NCBI GenBank assembly: GCA_028288365.1
Contig: JAQBNU010000098.1
Location: 28,134-92,133 of the forward strand
DNA from: Chitinophagaceae bacterium
Lineage (GTDB): Bacteria > Bacteroidota > Bacteroidia > Cytophagales > Cytophagaceae
Length of the DNA: 64,000 bases
Direction of reading: 5' to 3'
Positions 38,524 to 46,019 of this stretch are shown here, piece after piece (the first letter of the stretch is position 1; every line of letters begins with the position of its first letter). The notes below the pieces were generated by a model. That model had not been told where the DNA came from. It searched no databases and was given only the letters and a program-made list of their open reading frames with translations. A program made the translations under genes and the position numbers.

Positions 38524-39399
38524 ATGCTGCGTCAATTTTTTCATCAGAGCAGGGCGTATTTCGAATTGGATCATCGTCAGGCCAAAGCTTATTTGTGGTT
38601 GTTGTTTTTTACCTTATTAGTATTGTCTTCGCCACTCTTTACCTATTATTTTTATCCTACTCCCTACGATATTTCCGATATACAAGTGATAGAGGCATTC
38701 GATGATTCTTTACCTTTTATGGCAAAATACGATCAACCGAAAATTTTATTTCATAAAGGCATAGATCGTATGCAAGAACAAGATTGGATCAAAGCGGGTC
38801 TTCCGTCATTTATGGCGAAGCGCATCATAAAATACCAAAGTAAAATAAAGCCTTTGCAAAAAGTAAATGATTTGTATACGATCTATGGAATGGATTCTGC
38901 TCGCGTAGAAAAATTAAAACCTTATTTGGAAGATGCTATCACACCTTCGAAAGCAAGTACTAAACCAATACGATATAAAAAACAACAAGCTTCATTTATT
39001 GTACTTGATATTAATTCGGCAGACAGCAGTGCATTGGAAGCATTACCAGCGATAGGTCTTGTATTGTCGAAGCGTATTCTAAAATACAGAGAGCTCTTGA
39101 AAGGTTATGTACGCAAAGAACAGTATGCAGAAATCTATGGCATCAGCCCCGAAGCATTGTCTGTTTTAAAAATGCAAACAGAAATAAAGACGATACCTGT
39201 CGTCTGTTCACTTGCTTCTGCTGACTACCTAAAATTAAGTGCACATTTTTACTTATCAGGGAAAGATGCAAAGTTCATTATGGGCCAAGTGAAAATAAAT
39301 AGACAGGCGTGTTGGGATGAATTGAAATCTGGTTTGGAAGAGAAAGCGCAGCAGCACGTGGAAGAGTTGAAGTTGTATTATTCGTGTGAATCCCGTTAG
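38524..39399 (+). CDS. membrane-anchored tandem helix-hairpin-helix protein
   Basis: A 291-residue protein. Residues ~23-45 form one transmembrane segment (AYLWLLFFTLLVLSSPLFTYYF). Two helix-hairpin-helix regions of the ComEA type follow: LPSFMAKRIIKYQSKIKPL / LYTIYGMDSARVEKLKPYLE and LDINSADSSALEALPAIG / RILKYRELLKGYVRKEQYAE. ComEA HhH domains bind DNA during uptake, and related tethered HhH proteins are common in Bacteroidota without defined roles. The C-terminal ~70 residues are unlike any family I recognise. It stands between the O-acetylation pair and a transposase, with no competence gene nearby. Confidence 0.8.
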   Translation: MLRQFFHQSRAYFELDHRQAKAYLWLLFFTLLVLSSPLFTYYFYPTPYDISDIQVIEAFDDSLPFMAKYDQPKILFHKGIDRMQEQDWIKAGLPSFMAKRIIKYQSKIKPLQKVNDLYTIYGMDSARVEKLKPYLEDAITPSKASTKPIRYKKQQASFIVLDINSADSSALEALPAIGLVLSKRILKYRELLKGYVRKEQYAEIYGISPEALSVLKMQTEIKTIPVVCSLASADYLKLSAHFYLSGKDAKFIMGQVKINRQACWDELKSGLEEKAQQHVEELKLYYSCESR

Positions 39400-39417
39400 T
39401 GACAAAATCTCTGTGGC

Positions 39418-39879
39418 ATGGCAAATACATATACACAATTACATATTCATATTGTTTTTGCAGTCAAATATCGTGCATGTTTGATTGACAAGAAGTGGAG
39501 AGACGAATTGTATAAATACATAACAGGCATCATTCAAAAAAAGGAACACAAAGTCATTGCGATCAATGGCATGCCTGATCATATTCATATCTTCATTGGT
39601 ATGCGGCCGACATCGTCGTTGTCTGATTTAGTAAAGGACATTAAAGCGTATTCTTCGAAATGGATCAATGAAAAAGGATTGGTTAAAGGAAAATTCAGAT
39701 GGCAATCTGGATTTGGCGCATTCTCATATTCTAAATCACATCTCTCAAAGGTTGCATTATATATAGAAAATCAAGAACGGCATCATGAGAAAAAATCAAT
39801 GATTGATGAATACAAAGACTTTCTGGGGAAATTTGAGGTGGATTATAATGAATCGTACATCTTTCAAGAACCTGTCTGA
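39418..39879 (+). CDS. IS200/Y1-type (HUH) transposase
   Basis: A 153-residue single-strand transposase of the Y1/IS200 superfamily. The HUH metal site is GMPDHIHIFIG (residues ~55-65). The nucleophile Tyr lies in SKVALYIENQERHH. The N-terminus YTQLHIHIVFAVKYR is typical of Bacteroidota IS200-like/RAYT members. The stop codon abuts a cluster of nested palindromes (39878-40048) resembling REP or IS200 end hairpins. A degenerate TCCCGTTAGTGAC lies just upstream, at the end of the HhH gene. No partner TnpB is present. It appears intact. Confidence 0.92.
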   Translation: MANTYTQLHIHIVFAVKYRACLIDKKWRDELYKYITGIIQKKEHKVIAINGMPDHIHIFIGMRPTSSLSDLVKDIKAYSSKWINEKGLVKGKFRWQSGFGAFSYSKSHLSKVALYIENQERHHEKKSMIDEYKDFLGKFEVDYNESYIFQEPV

Positions 39880-40048
39880 TGTCGTCCCTACGGAACTGCT
39901 TTCGTTGTGTTTTATTCGCTACCGAGATGAGGTCCCTGACGGGACTGAAAGGCTATTAGATTGCAATCGCAATCTTCAGTCCCGTCAGGGACCTCATCCC
40001 GGTAGAATTAAAAATCGAAATTATTCCAAGTCCCGTAGGGACGTCATC
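39878..40048. repeat. nested inverted REP palindromes 3' of the Y1 transposase
   Basis: The outer pair is 39878-39897 (GATGTCGTCCCTACGGAACT) and 40028-40048, its near reverse complement. The inner pair is 39919-39951 and 39974-40005, inverted copies containing GGTCCCTGACGGGACTGAA. Each unit is itself partly palindromic (GTCCC...GGGAC). Related units lie at 62201-62275 beside the second transposase. The arrangement can fold into one large cruciform or hairpin. A function as transposase recognition ends is inferred. Confidence 0.85.
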
Positions 40049-40081
40049 CACACAGTATCCAATTAAAATGGGTATTTAAAT

Positions 40082-40118
40082 AAAAAGGGAGCACGATCAT
40101 AAATCAAGCTCCCTTTTT
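40082..40118. terminator. bidirectional terminator
   Basis: AAAAAGGGAGC (40082-40092) pairs with GCTCCCTTTTT (40108-40118), with T-rich flanks on both sides. It ends the minus-strand ABC exporter transcript and also the plus-strand transposase/REP region. Confidence 0.85.
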
Positions 40119-40136
40119 ATTTTTTCGAATGAAGAA

Positions 40137-41969
40137 TTATTCAATCACGCCTGTATCATTGTACAAATTGTACAACTTGCTGTACAACCCTTTTTGCGCC
40201 ATTAACGTTTGGTGATTGCCACGTTCTACTACGCTCCCTTTTTCCAATACTAAAATCTCATCGGCGTTTTGTACCGTCGACAAGCGGTGAGCGATGACCA
40301 GTGATGTTCTGTTTTTCATCAACTGATTCAAGGCATCTTGTACCAGTCTTTCGGATTCATTGTCCAAAGCGGACGTTGCTTCATCCAAAATCAGGATCGG
40401 AGGATTTTTCAAAATGGCACGAGCAATGCTGATGCGCTGACGTTGTCCACCGGAGAGCTTCATGCCACGGTCGCCGATGTTGGTTTGGTATCCGTTTTCG
40501 GTTTGCAAAATAAATTCGTGTGCATTGGCAATCTTCGCTGCTTGTATGATTTTTTCTTCTGTTACTCCTTCTGTACTGAAGGCGATGTTATTGAAGATCG
40601 TATCATTAAACAAAATAGATTCCTGCGATACTACACCGATTTGATTTCTTAGAGAGTGCAAAGAAATATCTTTGATGTTTATTCCATCCAGTTTGATCTC
40701 TCCTTCTGCCACATCATAGAAGCGTGGAATCAAATCTGCCAGTGTAGACTTACCACCACCAGATGGACCGATCAAGGCAATCGTTTTACCTTTGGTGATT
40801 TCAATGTTGATGTCTTTCAAAATGGTAGCATCGCCATAAGCGAAAGACACATTTTTAAATTCAATGTGTTCGTTGAATGAAGTGATTTCTTTTGCTCCCG
40901 GTTTGTCAACGATTTCATTGGGCGCATCCAAGATTCTAAAGATGCGTTCACCGGCAGAGATTCCACGTTGTATATTGGTCATGGAACCTGCAATGCCTTT
41001 TACAGGAACAAGAATTTGGTAAAAGGAAATGATGAAAAAGAAAAACTCGCTGGGTTCCAGTTCTCCTGAAAACACCATGTTCCCTCCGATCCAGAGAATC
41101 ACACCTACCAGGCAAACGCCCATGAATTCTGACAAAGGAGAAGACAATTCTCGTTTGTTACTCATCGAACGGATGAGATCAGCATAGCCGTCATTTTCCT
41201 GATCAAATTTCTTGCGGATAAATTTCTCTCCGTTGAATGCTTTAATGATGCGTAATCCTGAAATGGTTTCTTCCGTTACATTCAATATGTTCGCTAATGT
41301 TACCTGGCCGGCATCGGATTCCTTTTTTAATTTTTTACTGATCAATGAAATTAAAAAACCGGAAGCGGGAAGAATGATCAACGTATACAGCGTCAGTTGC
41401 CAATCCAACATGAACAATACCGTGAAGTAAATGATCACGGTGATGGGATCTCTAAACAATACAGTCAGTGTACCGATGATGGAATATTCTATTTCGTAGA
41501 CATCATTGGTGACGCGCGACATCAAATCGCCTTTGCGTTCATTGCTGAAAAAACCGATGTGAAGATTCGTGATTTTGTAATAAAGATCACGACGTATATT
41601 TTGCAACACAACGGCTTTTACAGAAGACGTGACACGCAGTGAAAGGTATTTGAAGAAGTTCGCCAACAAGTTAGAGAAAGCAAGCACCAAACAAATGATC
41701 ACCAAGGTGGCAGGCTTTCCATATTCCTGTATGAAGGTCATGGAGTAATAATCCAAAACGGATTTGAGGTATGCCATGCTGAATGACGCTTCGGGCAAGC
41801 TGTAGCTGGCGGGGTCCTTGGTGGTGCCAAACAAAATGTCGAGCACTGGCATGATGACGCTGAAGTTGAATAACCCAAACAAGATAGCGATGATCGAGAA
41901 AATGGCGTATGGCACCGCATATCTCTGAAAGGGTCTTGCAAAGGAAATGATTCTAAGAAATGTTTTCAT
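40137..41969 (-). CDS. MsbA-like ABC exporter (fused permease-ATPase)
   Basis: A 610-residue half-transporter of the lipid A/multidrug exporter type. Six membrane helices (residues ~15-330) include a coupling-helix segment near ERKGDLMSRVTNDVYEIEYS. The nucleotide-binding domain shows Walker A LIGPSGGGKSTLADLIPRFY, signature LSGGQRQRISIARAIL, Walker B PPILILDEATSALD and the H-loop VIAHRLSTV. ATG at 41969 is chosen because it avoids overlapping the upstream gene; a start at 41999 would add ten residues and overlap by 22 bp. It follows the Wzi/RemB-like gene by 8 bp, so the pair forms an operon that may serve envelope lipid or polysaccharide export. Confidence 0.9.
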   Translation of the reverse strand: MKTFLRIISFARPFQRYAVPYAIFSIIAILFGLFNFSVIMPVLDILFGTTKDPASYSLPEASFSMAYLKSVLDYYSMTFIQEYGKPATLVIICLVLAFSNLLANFFKYLSLRVTSSVKAVVLQNIRRDLYYKITNLHIGFFSNERKGDLMSRVTNDVYEIEYSIIGTLTVLFRDPITVIIYFTVLFMLDWQLTLYTLIILPASGFLISLISKKLKKESDAGQVTLANILNVTEETISGLRIIKAFNGEKFIRKKFDQENDGYADLIRSMSNKRELSSPLSEFMGVCLVGVILWIGGNMVFSGELEPSEFFFFIISFYQILVPVKGIAGSMTNIQRGISAGERIFRILDAPNEIVDKPGAKEITSFNEHIEFKNVSFAYGDATILKDINIEITKGKTIALIGPSGGGKSTLADLIPRFYDVAEGEIKLDGINIKDISLHSLRNQIGVVSQESILFNDTIFNNIAFSTEGVTEEKIIQAAKIANAHEFILQTENGYQTNIGDRGMKLSGGQRQRISIARAILKNPPILILDEATSALDNESERLVQDALNQLMKNRTSLVIAHRLSTVQNADEILVLEKGSVVERGNHQTLMAQKGLYSKLYNLYNDTGVIE

Positions 41970-41977
41970 GGTATGGT

Positions 41978-43705
41978 TTAATATTCCTGCACTCTCCACG
42001 GGATGTTCCAGCGGATTCCTCCTGATGCATAAGTCGTCGTCAGATTTCGCGCTTCGATTGCGCTGGTCTTATTTCTGTATTGCAAATATAAGTCTATATA
42101 GAAATTATGTCTCAGCATGTATGAAACCTGCAAAGAAACCATCATTATGTCTGTCGCGATTCCTTGCCCGACTTTGTTGCCGTAAGTATTGGCATGAGCA
42201 ATCGGATCGTAACTCTTGAAAATATTACCGCCGTTGTTGTTGGTGAGGTTGTTGACGGTAGCAGAACTGTCTTCACCCGTTTTTACATAAAAGAGTTTTC
42301 CGGTAAGGAACAATCTCTTCGATGGCTGATAGCGGGCAATACCGATCCACTCTACAAAATTTGCACCAAGAGGATGAGCCAGTGCCTGGTTATAATGCGT
42401 GTAAGAAGTAAAGTTAGTTTGATGCGAATACATATAAGGACGAACGTAATTCATCTCTGCCTGGAAGTCCAGGTTTTTTACCCCCAATGCATTGACATAT
42501 TTAAGTCCCAGTTGTAAAGCCTGTTTGTTTCCCCACCAGCCTGTACGGTGTGTGATTTCATGCAAGACAAATTCATCGAGCAATACTTGGCTATAAAAAG
42601 AAAAATGGTGAAGAAAGTTCCATTTCAAATCGATGCCTAACATGGAGTTGTCGTTACTTCCCTGGTATTGCTCGATGTAACGGGAAAAGATAACAGGATT
42701 AAGGTAGCTCAATTGCCATGGGGTAGAAGTAGCCGCAGAGTCTTTCGGTCCCTGCATGATGGATTCAAACAATCCTATATTTAGATTCGGTCGTGCATTA
42801 TAACTTAGATGATGCATGGTGAAAATCTTGTTGTTGTAGCGCTGGCCATTCATATAGCCTGCGTTCATGTCGGCCCAGAGGTTGGTATACCTAAACTTGC
42901 CTACTTCTGTAATGATTTTCACAAAGGAATAGGGTGCTGCATTGTCTGAGAGAAACAGGGAGCGATAACCGTTACCGATAAAGTTTTTATCGTGTCCCAT
43001 TTGCACTTTGATGTGCTTGGTAATACCGAAGGTAAAGTATCCGCGCGCCGTGATAAAATCCACTCCCTTGTTGCCCTTAAAATATTTGGCGAAACCTTCT
43101 CCAGGCACCACGGGATCAGAGAAGCCAGGAAGAACTGTTTTTTGCATCGCATAATCCTGCATCATCATCTGGTTGTCTGCTGCGAAAAAATAAAAGCCAA
43201 TTTTGTTGTCTATGCTTCCACGGATTTCAGCTCCTCTGGTATTGATGTATAGTAAGTCGTTGTTGTTGGCGGTTTGTCTACCGGCATTTAAATACAGCAC
43301 AGGACTGATTTGCAGGGTAAAATAATCTTTCCTCACATGAAGCAAACTATTTTTCTTGCGGTAGAATTCTTTGAAGAAAGGTTTCCTGCTGTTACCGACA
43401 GAATCATTGGCGTACAATTCCCACTGATCATTTCTGAAAAAATTAACCTGAAAAGAATCTGCTTTGGAGGTCTTTTTATAATTCTCCAATGCTGAATCAC
43501 TTGCCATCTGTATGTTAGGGCGATAATAAGGTTTATAAGAAGAATGTCCCAGTTTGGAATTTTTACCTGATAGAATGTCCATACGGTCCAGCATGTGATG
43601 TTTTTCAGGATCAAGCGGTAAATAGGCTTGCTGGGCAGAAGTGCGAAGTGCCAGTAAAAACAGGACTATAACAGGAACAAAAAAGTGGGTAATTGATTTT
43701 TTCAT
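41978..43705 (-). CDS. Wzi/RemB-like outer-membrane beta-barrel protein
   Basis: A 575-residue outer-membrane protein. The signal peptide is MKKSITHFFVPVIVLFLLALRTSAQQ; a TTG start 18 bp upstream is less likely. The body has alternating beta strands. It carries the segments IGFYFFAADNQ, ITKHIKVQMGHDKNFIGNGY, SLFLSDNAAPYSF and FRYTNLWADMN, which resemble the capsule-assembly Wzi family and Bacteroidota RemB-like proteins linked to gliding and polysaccharide. The C-terminus ends in strands (YASGGIRWNIPWRVQEY) typical of barrels. It precedes the MsbA-like exporter by 8 bp. A role in surface polysaccharide attachment is inferred. Confidence 0.78.
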   Translation of the reverse strand: MKKSITHFFVPVIVLFLLALRTSAQQAYLPLDPEKHHMLDRMDILSGKNSKLGHSSYKPYYRPNIQMASDSALENYKKTSKADSFQVNFFRNDQWELYANDSVGNSRKPFFKEFYRKKNSLLHVRKDYFTLQISPVLYLNAGRQTANNNDLLYINTRGAEIRGSIDNKIGFYFFAADNQMMMQDYAMQKTVLPGFSDPVVPGEGFAKYFKGNKGVDFITARGYFTFGITKHIKVQMGHDKNFIGNGYRSLFLSDNAAPYSFVKIITEVGKFRYTNLWADMNAGYMNGQRYNNKIFTMHHLSYNARPNLNIGLFESIMQGPKDSAATSTPWQLSYLNPVIFSRYIEQYQGSNDNSMLGIDLKWNFLHHFSFYSQVLLDEFVLHEITHRTGWWGNKQALQLGLKYVNALGVKNLDFQAEMNYVRPYMYSHQTNFTSYTHYNQALAHPLGANFVEWIGIARYQPSKRLFLTGKLFYVKTGEDSSATVNNLTNNNGGNIFKSYDPIAHANTYGNKVGQGIATDIMMVSLQVSYMLRHNFYIDLYLQYRNKTSAIEARNLTTTYASGGIRWNIPWRVQEY

Positions 43706-43826
43706 AAAAAGACCTTTGGCCAAAATTACTAAAAACTACAACCCTTTCAAAAACCTTACATGTGTATCTCATGGTGACACTTATTTTAATCTAGTTGCGT
43801 TACCAATTAAGACGTATATTCATGCG

Positions 43827-44267
43827 ATGGACTTATTTGTTAAATGGTTGATGATTGCACTTTCCAGCTCCGTGAAATTCGTAGCTGGGCCGCTGTTGGG
43901 TAAGGTATACGACTTACCCTGGTGGGAAAGTGCCTTTTTTACCTTTGTCGGCATGATGGTTACAGTAATCCTGTTTTCTACTGTGGCCCGTTCTTTTTTT
44001 CACAAATACCTGAAAGGTCTTTTCAATAGAAATGAAAAACGAATTACGCCGGGCAAACGAAGAGTTGTAAGAATTTGGAACAAGTTCGGCATCTCAGGTG
44101 TAGCCTTTCTGACACCTATTTTACTTACACCCATCGGAGGTTCTATTGTAGCGGCTTCTTTTGGTGAACATCCTGTAAAGATCATTAGTTACATGGCTGT
44201 CAGTGCAGCCTTCTGGGCGGTCACTATTTCTTTGGTACTCTACTTTATACCTTTGAACTTTCACTAA
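43827..44267 (+). CDS. small multi-helix membrane protein, unknown function
   Basis: A 146-residue inner-membrane protein with about four helices: WLMIALSSSVKFVAGPLLG, AFFTFVGMMVTVILFSTVA, GVAFLTPILLTPIGGSIVA and YMAVSAAFWAVTISLVLYF. Basic loops lie between them (NRNEKRITPGKRRVVRIW). The segment FLTPILLTPIGGSI is distinctive. It loosely recalls small membrane exporters, but I cannot assign a family. ATG at 43827 is preferred. A longer frame from 43641 runs antisense through the start of the Wzi/RemB-like gene with non-membrane residues. It lies just before nuoA, separated by 63 bp. Confidence 0.65.
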   Translation: MDLFVKWLMIALSSSVKFVAGPLLGKVYDLPWWESAFFTFVGMMVTVILFSTVARSFFHKYLKGLFNRNEKRITPGKRRVVRIWNKFGISGVAFLTPILLTPIGGSIVAASFGEHPVKIISYMAVSAAFWAVTISLVLYFIPLNFH

Positions 44268-44298
44268 GAAAAGTCTACCGATTCCGCATTCCTTTTTT

Positions 44299-44306
44299 TA
44301 TATTTG
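44299..44306 (+). promoter_or_regulatory. possible -7 element for nuoABCD
   Basis: TATATTTG matches TAnnTTTG exactly and would start transcription near 44313, 18 bases before the TTG start of nuoA. No TTTG is found at the expected -33 position, so support is partial. Confidence 0.35.
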
Positions 44307-44330
44307 TTCAGGTCCTAAGCTTTATCCATT

Positions 44331-44813
44331 TTGATTAGCACATCGGTAGAACAATACGCTGGAATACTCCTGTTTTTGATAGGAAGCATCGCTTTTTGCA
44401 TGCTGATCTATTTTGTGTGGAACACCTTAAAACCCCATCGTCCCAATCCTGAAAAGTTAAGCAGCTACGAATGCGGCGAAGAAGCCGAAGGTTCTGGTTG
44501 GTATGGATTCAATGTTCGTTTTTACCGCATCGCTTTATTCTTCGTTTTATTTGAAGTAGAAGTCATCCTGCTCTACCCATGGGCACTGGCTTATAGCGAT
44601 GGTACAGCTGTTGCACAATGGGGAAAAGCATGGAGTAGTTTTCTGTTGATGGAATTGATTGTCTTCATGGCATTGTTGTTGGGAGGATTGGTTTATGTTT
44701 GGAAAAAGGGCTACCTCGATTGGGACATGGAAAAACCGCAGACCGAACAACAGGATTCACCTGTGCCTTTGTCTTTGTATGAAAAAGTAAATGAAAAATA
44801 TAAATCGGCTTAA
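44331..44813 (+). CDS. nuoA: NADH-quinone oxidoreductase subunit A
   Basis: A 160-residue membrane subunit of respiratory complex I, part of the quinone-site/proton-pumping junction. Three helices are visible: AGILLFLIGSIAFCMLIYFVW, RIALFFVLFEVEVILLYPWA and LLMELIVFMALLLGGLVYVW. The diagnostic loop is SSYECGEEAEGSGW. The C-terminus extends ~30 residues past the last helix, longer than in E. coli. The start appears to be TTG at 44331; no ATG lies close upstream of the first helix. nuoB follows after 9 bp. Confidence 0.95.
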   Translation: MISTSVEQYAGILLFLIGSIAFCMLIYFVWNTLKPHRPNPEKLSSYECGEEAEGSGWYGFNVRFYRIALFFVLFEVEVILLYPWALAYSDGTAVAQWGKAWSSFLLMELIVFMALLLGGLVYVWKKGYLDWDMEKPQTEQQDSPVPLSLYEKVNEKYKSA

Positions 44814-44822
44814 TCGAAAAAC

Positions 44823-45359
44823 ATGGAGCTGAAAACAGGAGAAGCGGGAATTGTAGTGACGCGTTTTGATGACCTCATGAATTGGGCAAGGCTTTCGTCT
44901 ATGTGGCCGATGGGCTTTGGCATTGCATGCTGTGCCATCGAGATGATGTCTACTTTTGCTTCCGGTTATGACCTCGATCGCTTCGGCATCATGGTAAGAC
45001 CTTCTCCCCGTCAATCCGATGTAATGATCATTGCCGGTACGGTCACTTTTAAAATGGCCGATCGCATTCGTCGTTTGTACGAACAAATGCCTGAACCTCG
45101 CTATGTGATTTCAATGGGTTCTTGTTCCAATTGCGGTGGACCTTACTGGCAACATGGATACCATGTGGTGAAAGGCGTGGAGCGTATCATTCCTGTAGAC
45201 GTCTATGTGCCCGGATGTCCGCCAAGACCGGAAGCACTCATCGGAGCCTTTCTGAAATTGCAGGAAAAAATTAAAACAGAATCTGTCATCGAACCTTCTC
45301 TGTTGAGAAACTGGTCTTCGAAAAGAACGATTCATCAGGCCGCAACTACAAACGTGTAA
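44823..45359 (+). CDS. nuoB: NADH-quinone oxidoreductase subunit B
   Basis: A 178-residue peripheral-arm subunit carrying the terminal [4Fe-4S] cluster N2 that reduces quinone. All cluster cysteines are present: the tandem pair in [13 protein letters not shown], one in [13 protein letters not shown] and one in [12 protein letters not shown]. The family segment [19 protein letters not shown] is intact. nuoC follows 3 bp later, in the standard order A-B-C-D. Confidence 0.97.
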   Translation: MELKTGEAGIVVTRFDDLMNWARLSSMWPMGFGIACCAIEMMSTFASGYDLDRFGIMVRPSPRQSDVMIIAGTVTFKMADRIRRLYEQMPEPRYVISMGSCSNCGGPYWQHGYHVVKGVERIIPVDVYVPGCPPRPEALIGAFLKLQEKIKTESVIEPSLLRNWSSKRTIHQAATTNV

Positions 45360-45362
45360 GCC

Positions 45363-45869
45363 ATGAGTAAACAGTCATTCTCAGATATTGTAGCGATCAT
45401 CAAATCTCACCAGGGAGGAGAGTCCATCGTGTCGCTGAAAGAAGACTTGAAGCAACCTCAAGCAATCATCAGAACTTCTCAACTGGAATCCGTAGCGCGT
45501 GTGTTATGGGAAACACCTTCTTTGTATTTTGACACCTTGTCGTGTCTTACCGCATTGGACAATGGGGAGAAGGAAGGAACGATAGAAGTCATCTATCATT
45601 TGTATTCTATTCCATACGAACATTCTTTTATTTTAAAAGTAGTAGTGCCAAGAGGAGATGAAAAAAATCTGCCGCAGGTTCCTTCTTTATGCGGCATATG
45701 GAAAACAGCCAACTGGCACGAGCGTGAAGCCTTTGACATGTACGGCATTCACTTCACCGGTCATCCGGATCTGAGGAGAATATTATTGCCTTCTGATTGG
45801 GAAGGTTATCCGCTGCGCAAAGATTATAAGGAGCAGGAAACGTATCATGGCATTAAAGTAGCATACTGA
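45363..45869 (+). CDS. nuoC: NADH-quinone oxidoreductase subunit C
   Basis: A 168-residue connector subunit of complex I. The 30-kDa signature is WKTANWHEREAFDMYGIHF, followed by GHPDLRRILLPSDWEGYPLRKDY. The N-terminal half (residues 1-100) is more variable, as expected. It is a separate gene, not a NuoCD fusion. A 150-bp gap containing a palindromic repeat separates it from nuoD. Confidence 0.96.
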   Translation: MSKQSFSDIVAIIKSHQGGESIVSLKEDLKQPQAIIRTSQLESVARVLWETPSLYFDTLSCLTALDNGEKEGTIEVIYHLYSIPYEHSFILKVVVPRGDEKNLPQVPSLCGIWKTANWHEREAFDMYGIHFTGHPDLRRILLPSDWEGYPLRKDYKEQETYHGIKVAY

Positions 45870-45904
45870 TAGGGCGGAGAAAGAGAGCCGAGAGCGGCCG
45901 CTTT

Positions 45905-45981
45905 CTTGTTGGTGTCCCGCCAACAAGTGCTGGTATGAAAACGTGTTACTACAATCCAGTTGTTGGCGAGACGCCAACAAC
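45905..45981. repeat. paired-palindrome repeat inside the nuo operon
   Basis: Palindromes at 45905-45927 (core TTGGTGTCCCGCCAA) and 45959-45981 (core TTGGCGAGACGCCAA) flank a 31-base spacer. Its reverse complement matches the spacers at 24766-24796 and 31689-31718. The orientation is inverted relative to those copies. It lies between nuoC and nuoD and would be transcribed as a double hairpin. Confidence 0.88.
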
Positions 45982-46019
45982 GAGCAAATATTAAATTATA
46001 GATTAAATTAATTACATAA

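Noticed and set aside
39803..40066. Plus-strand frame overlapping the Y1 transposase end (and a similar one at 62124-62396)
   Set aside because: Both run through REP palindromes and have no protein-like conservation.
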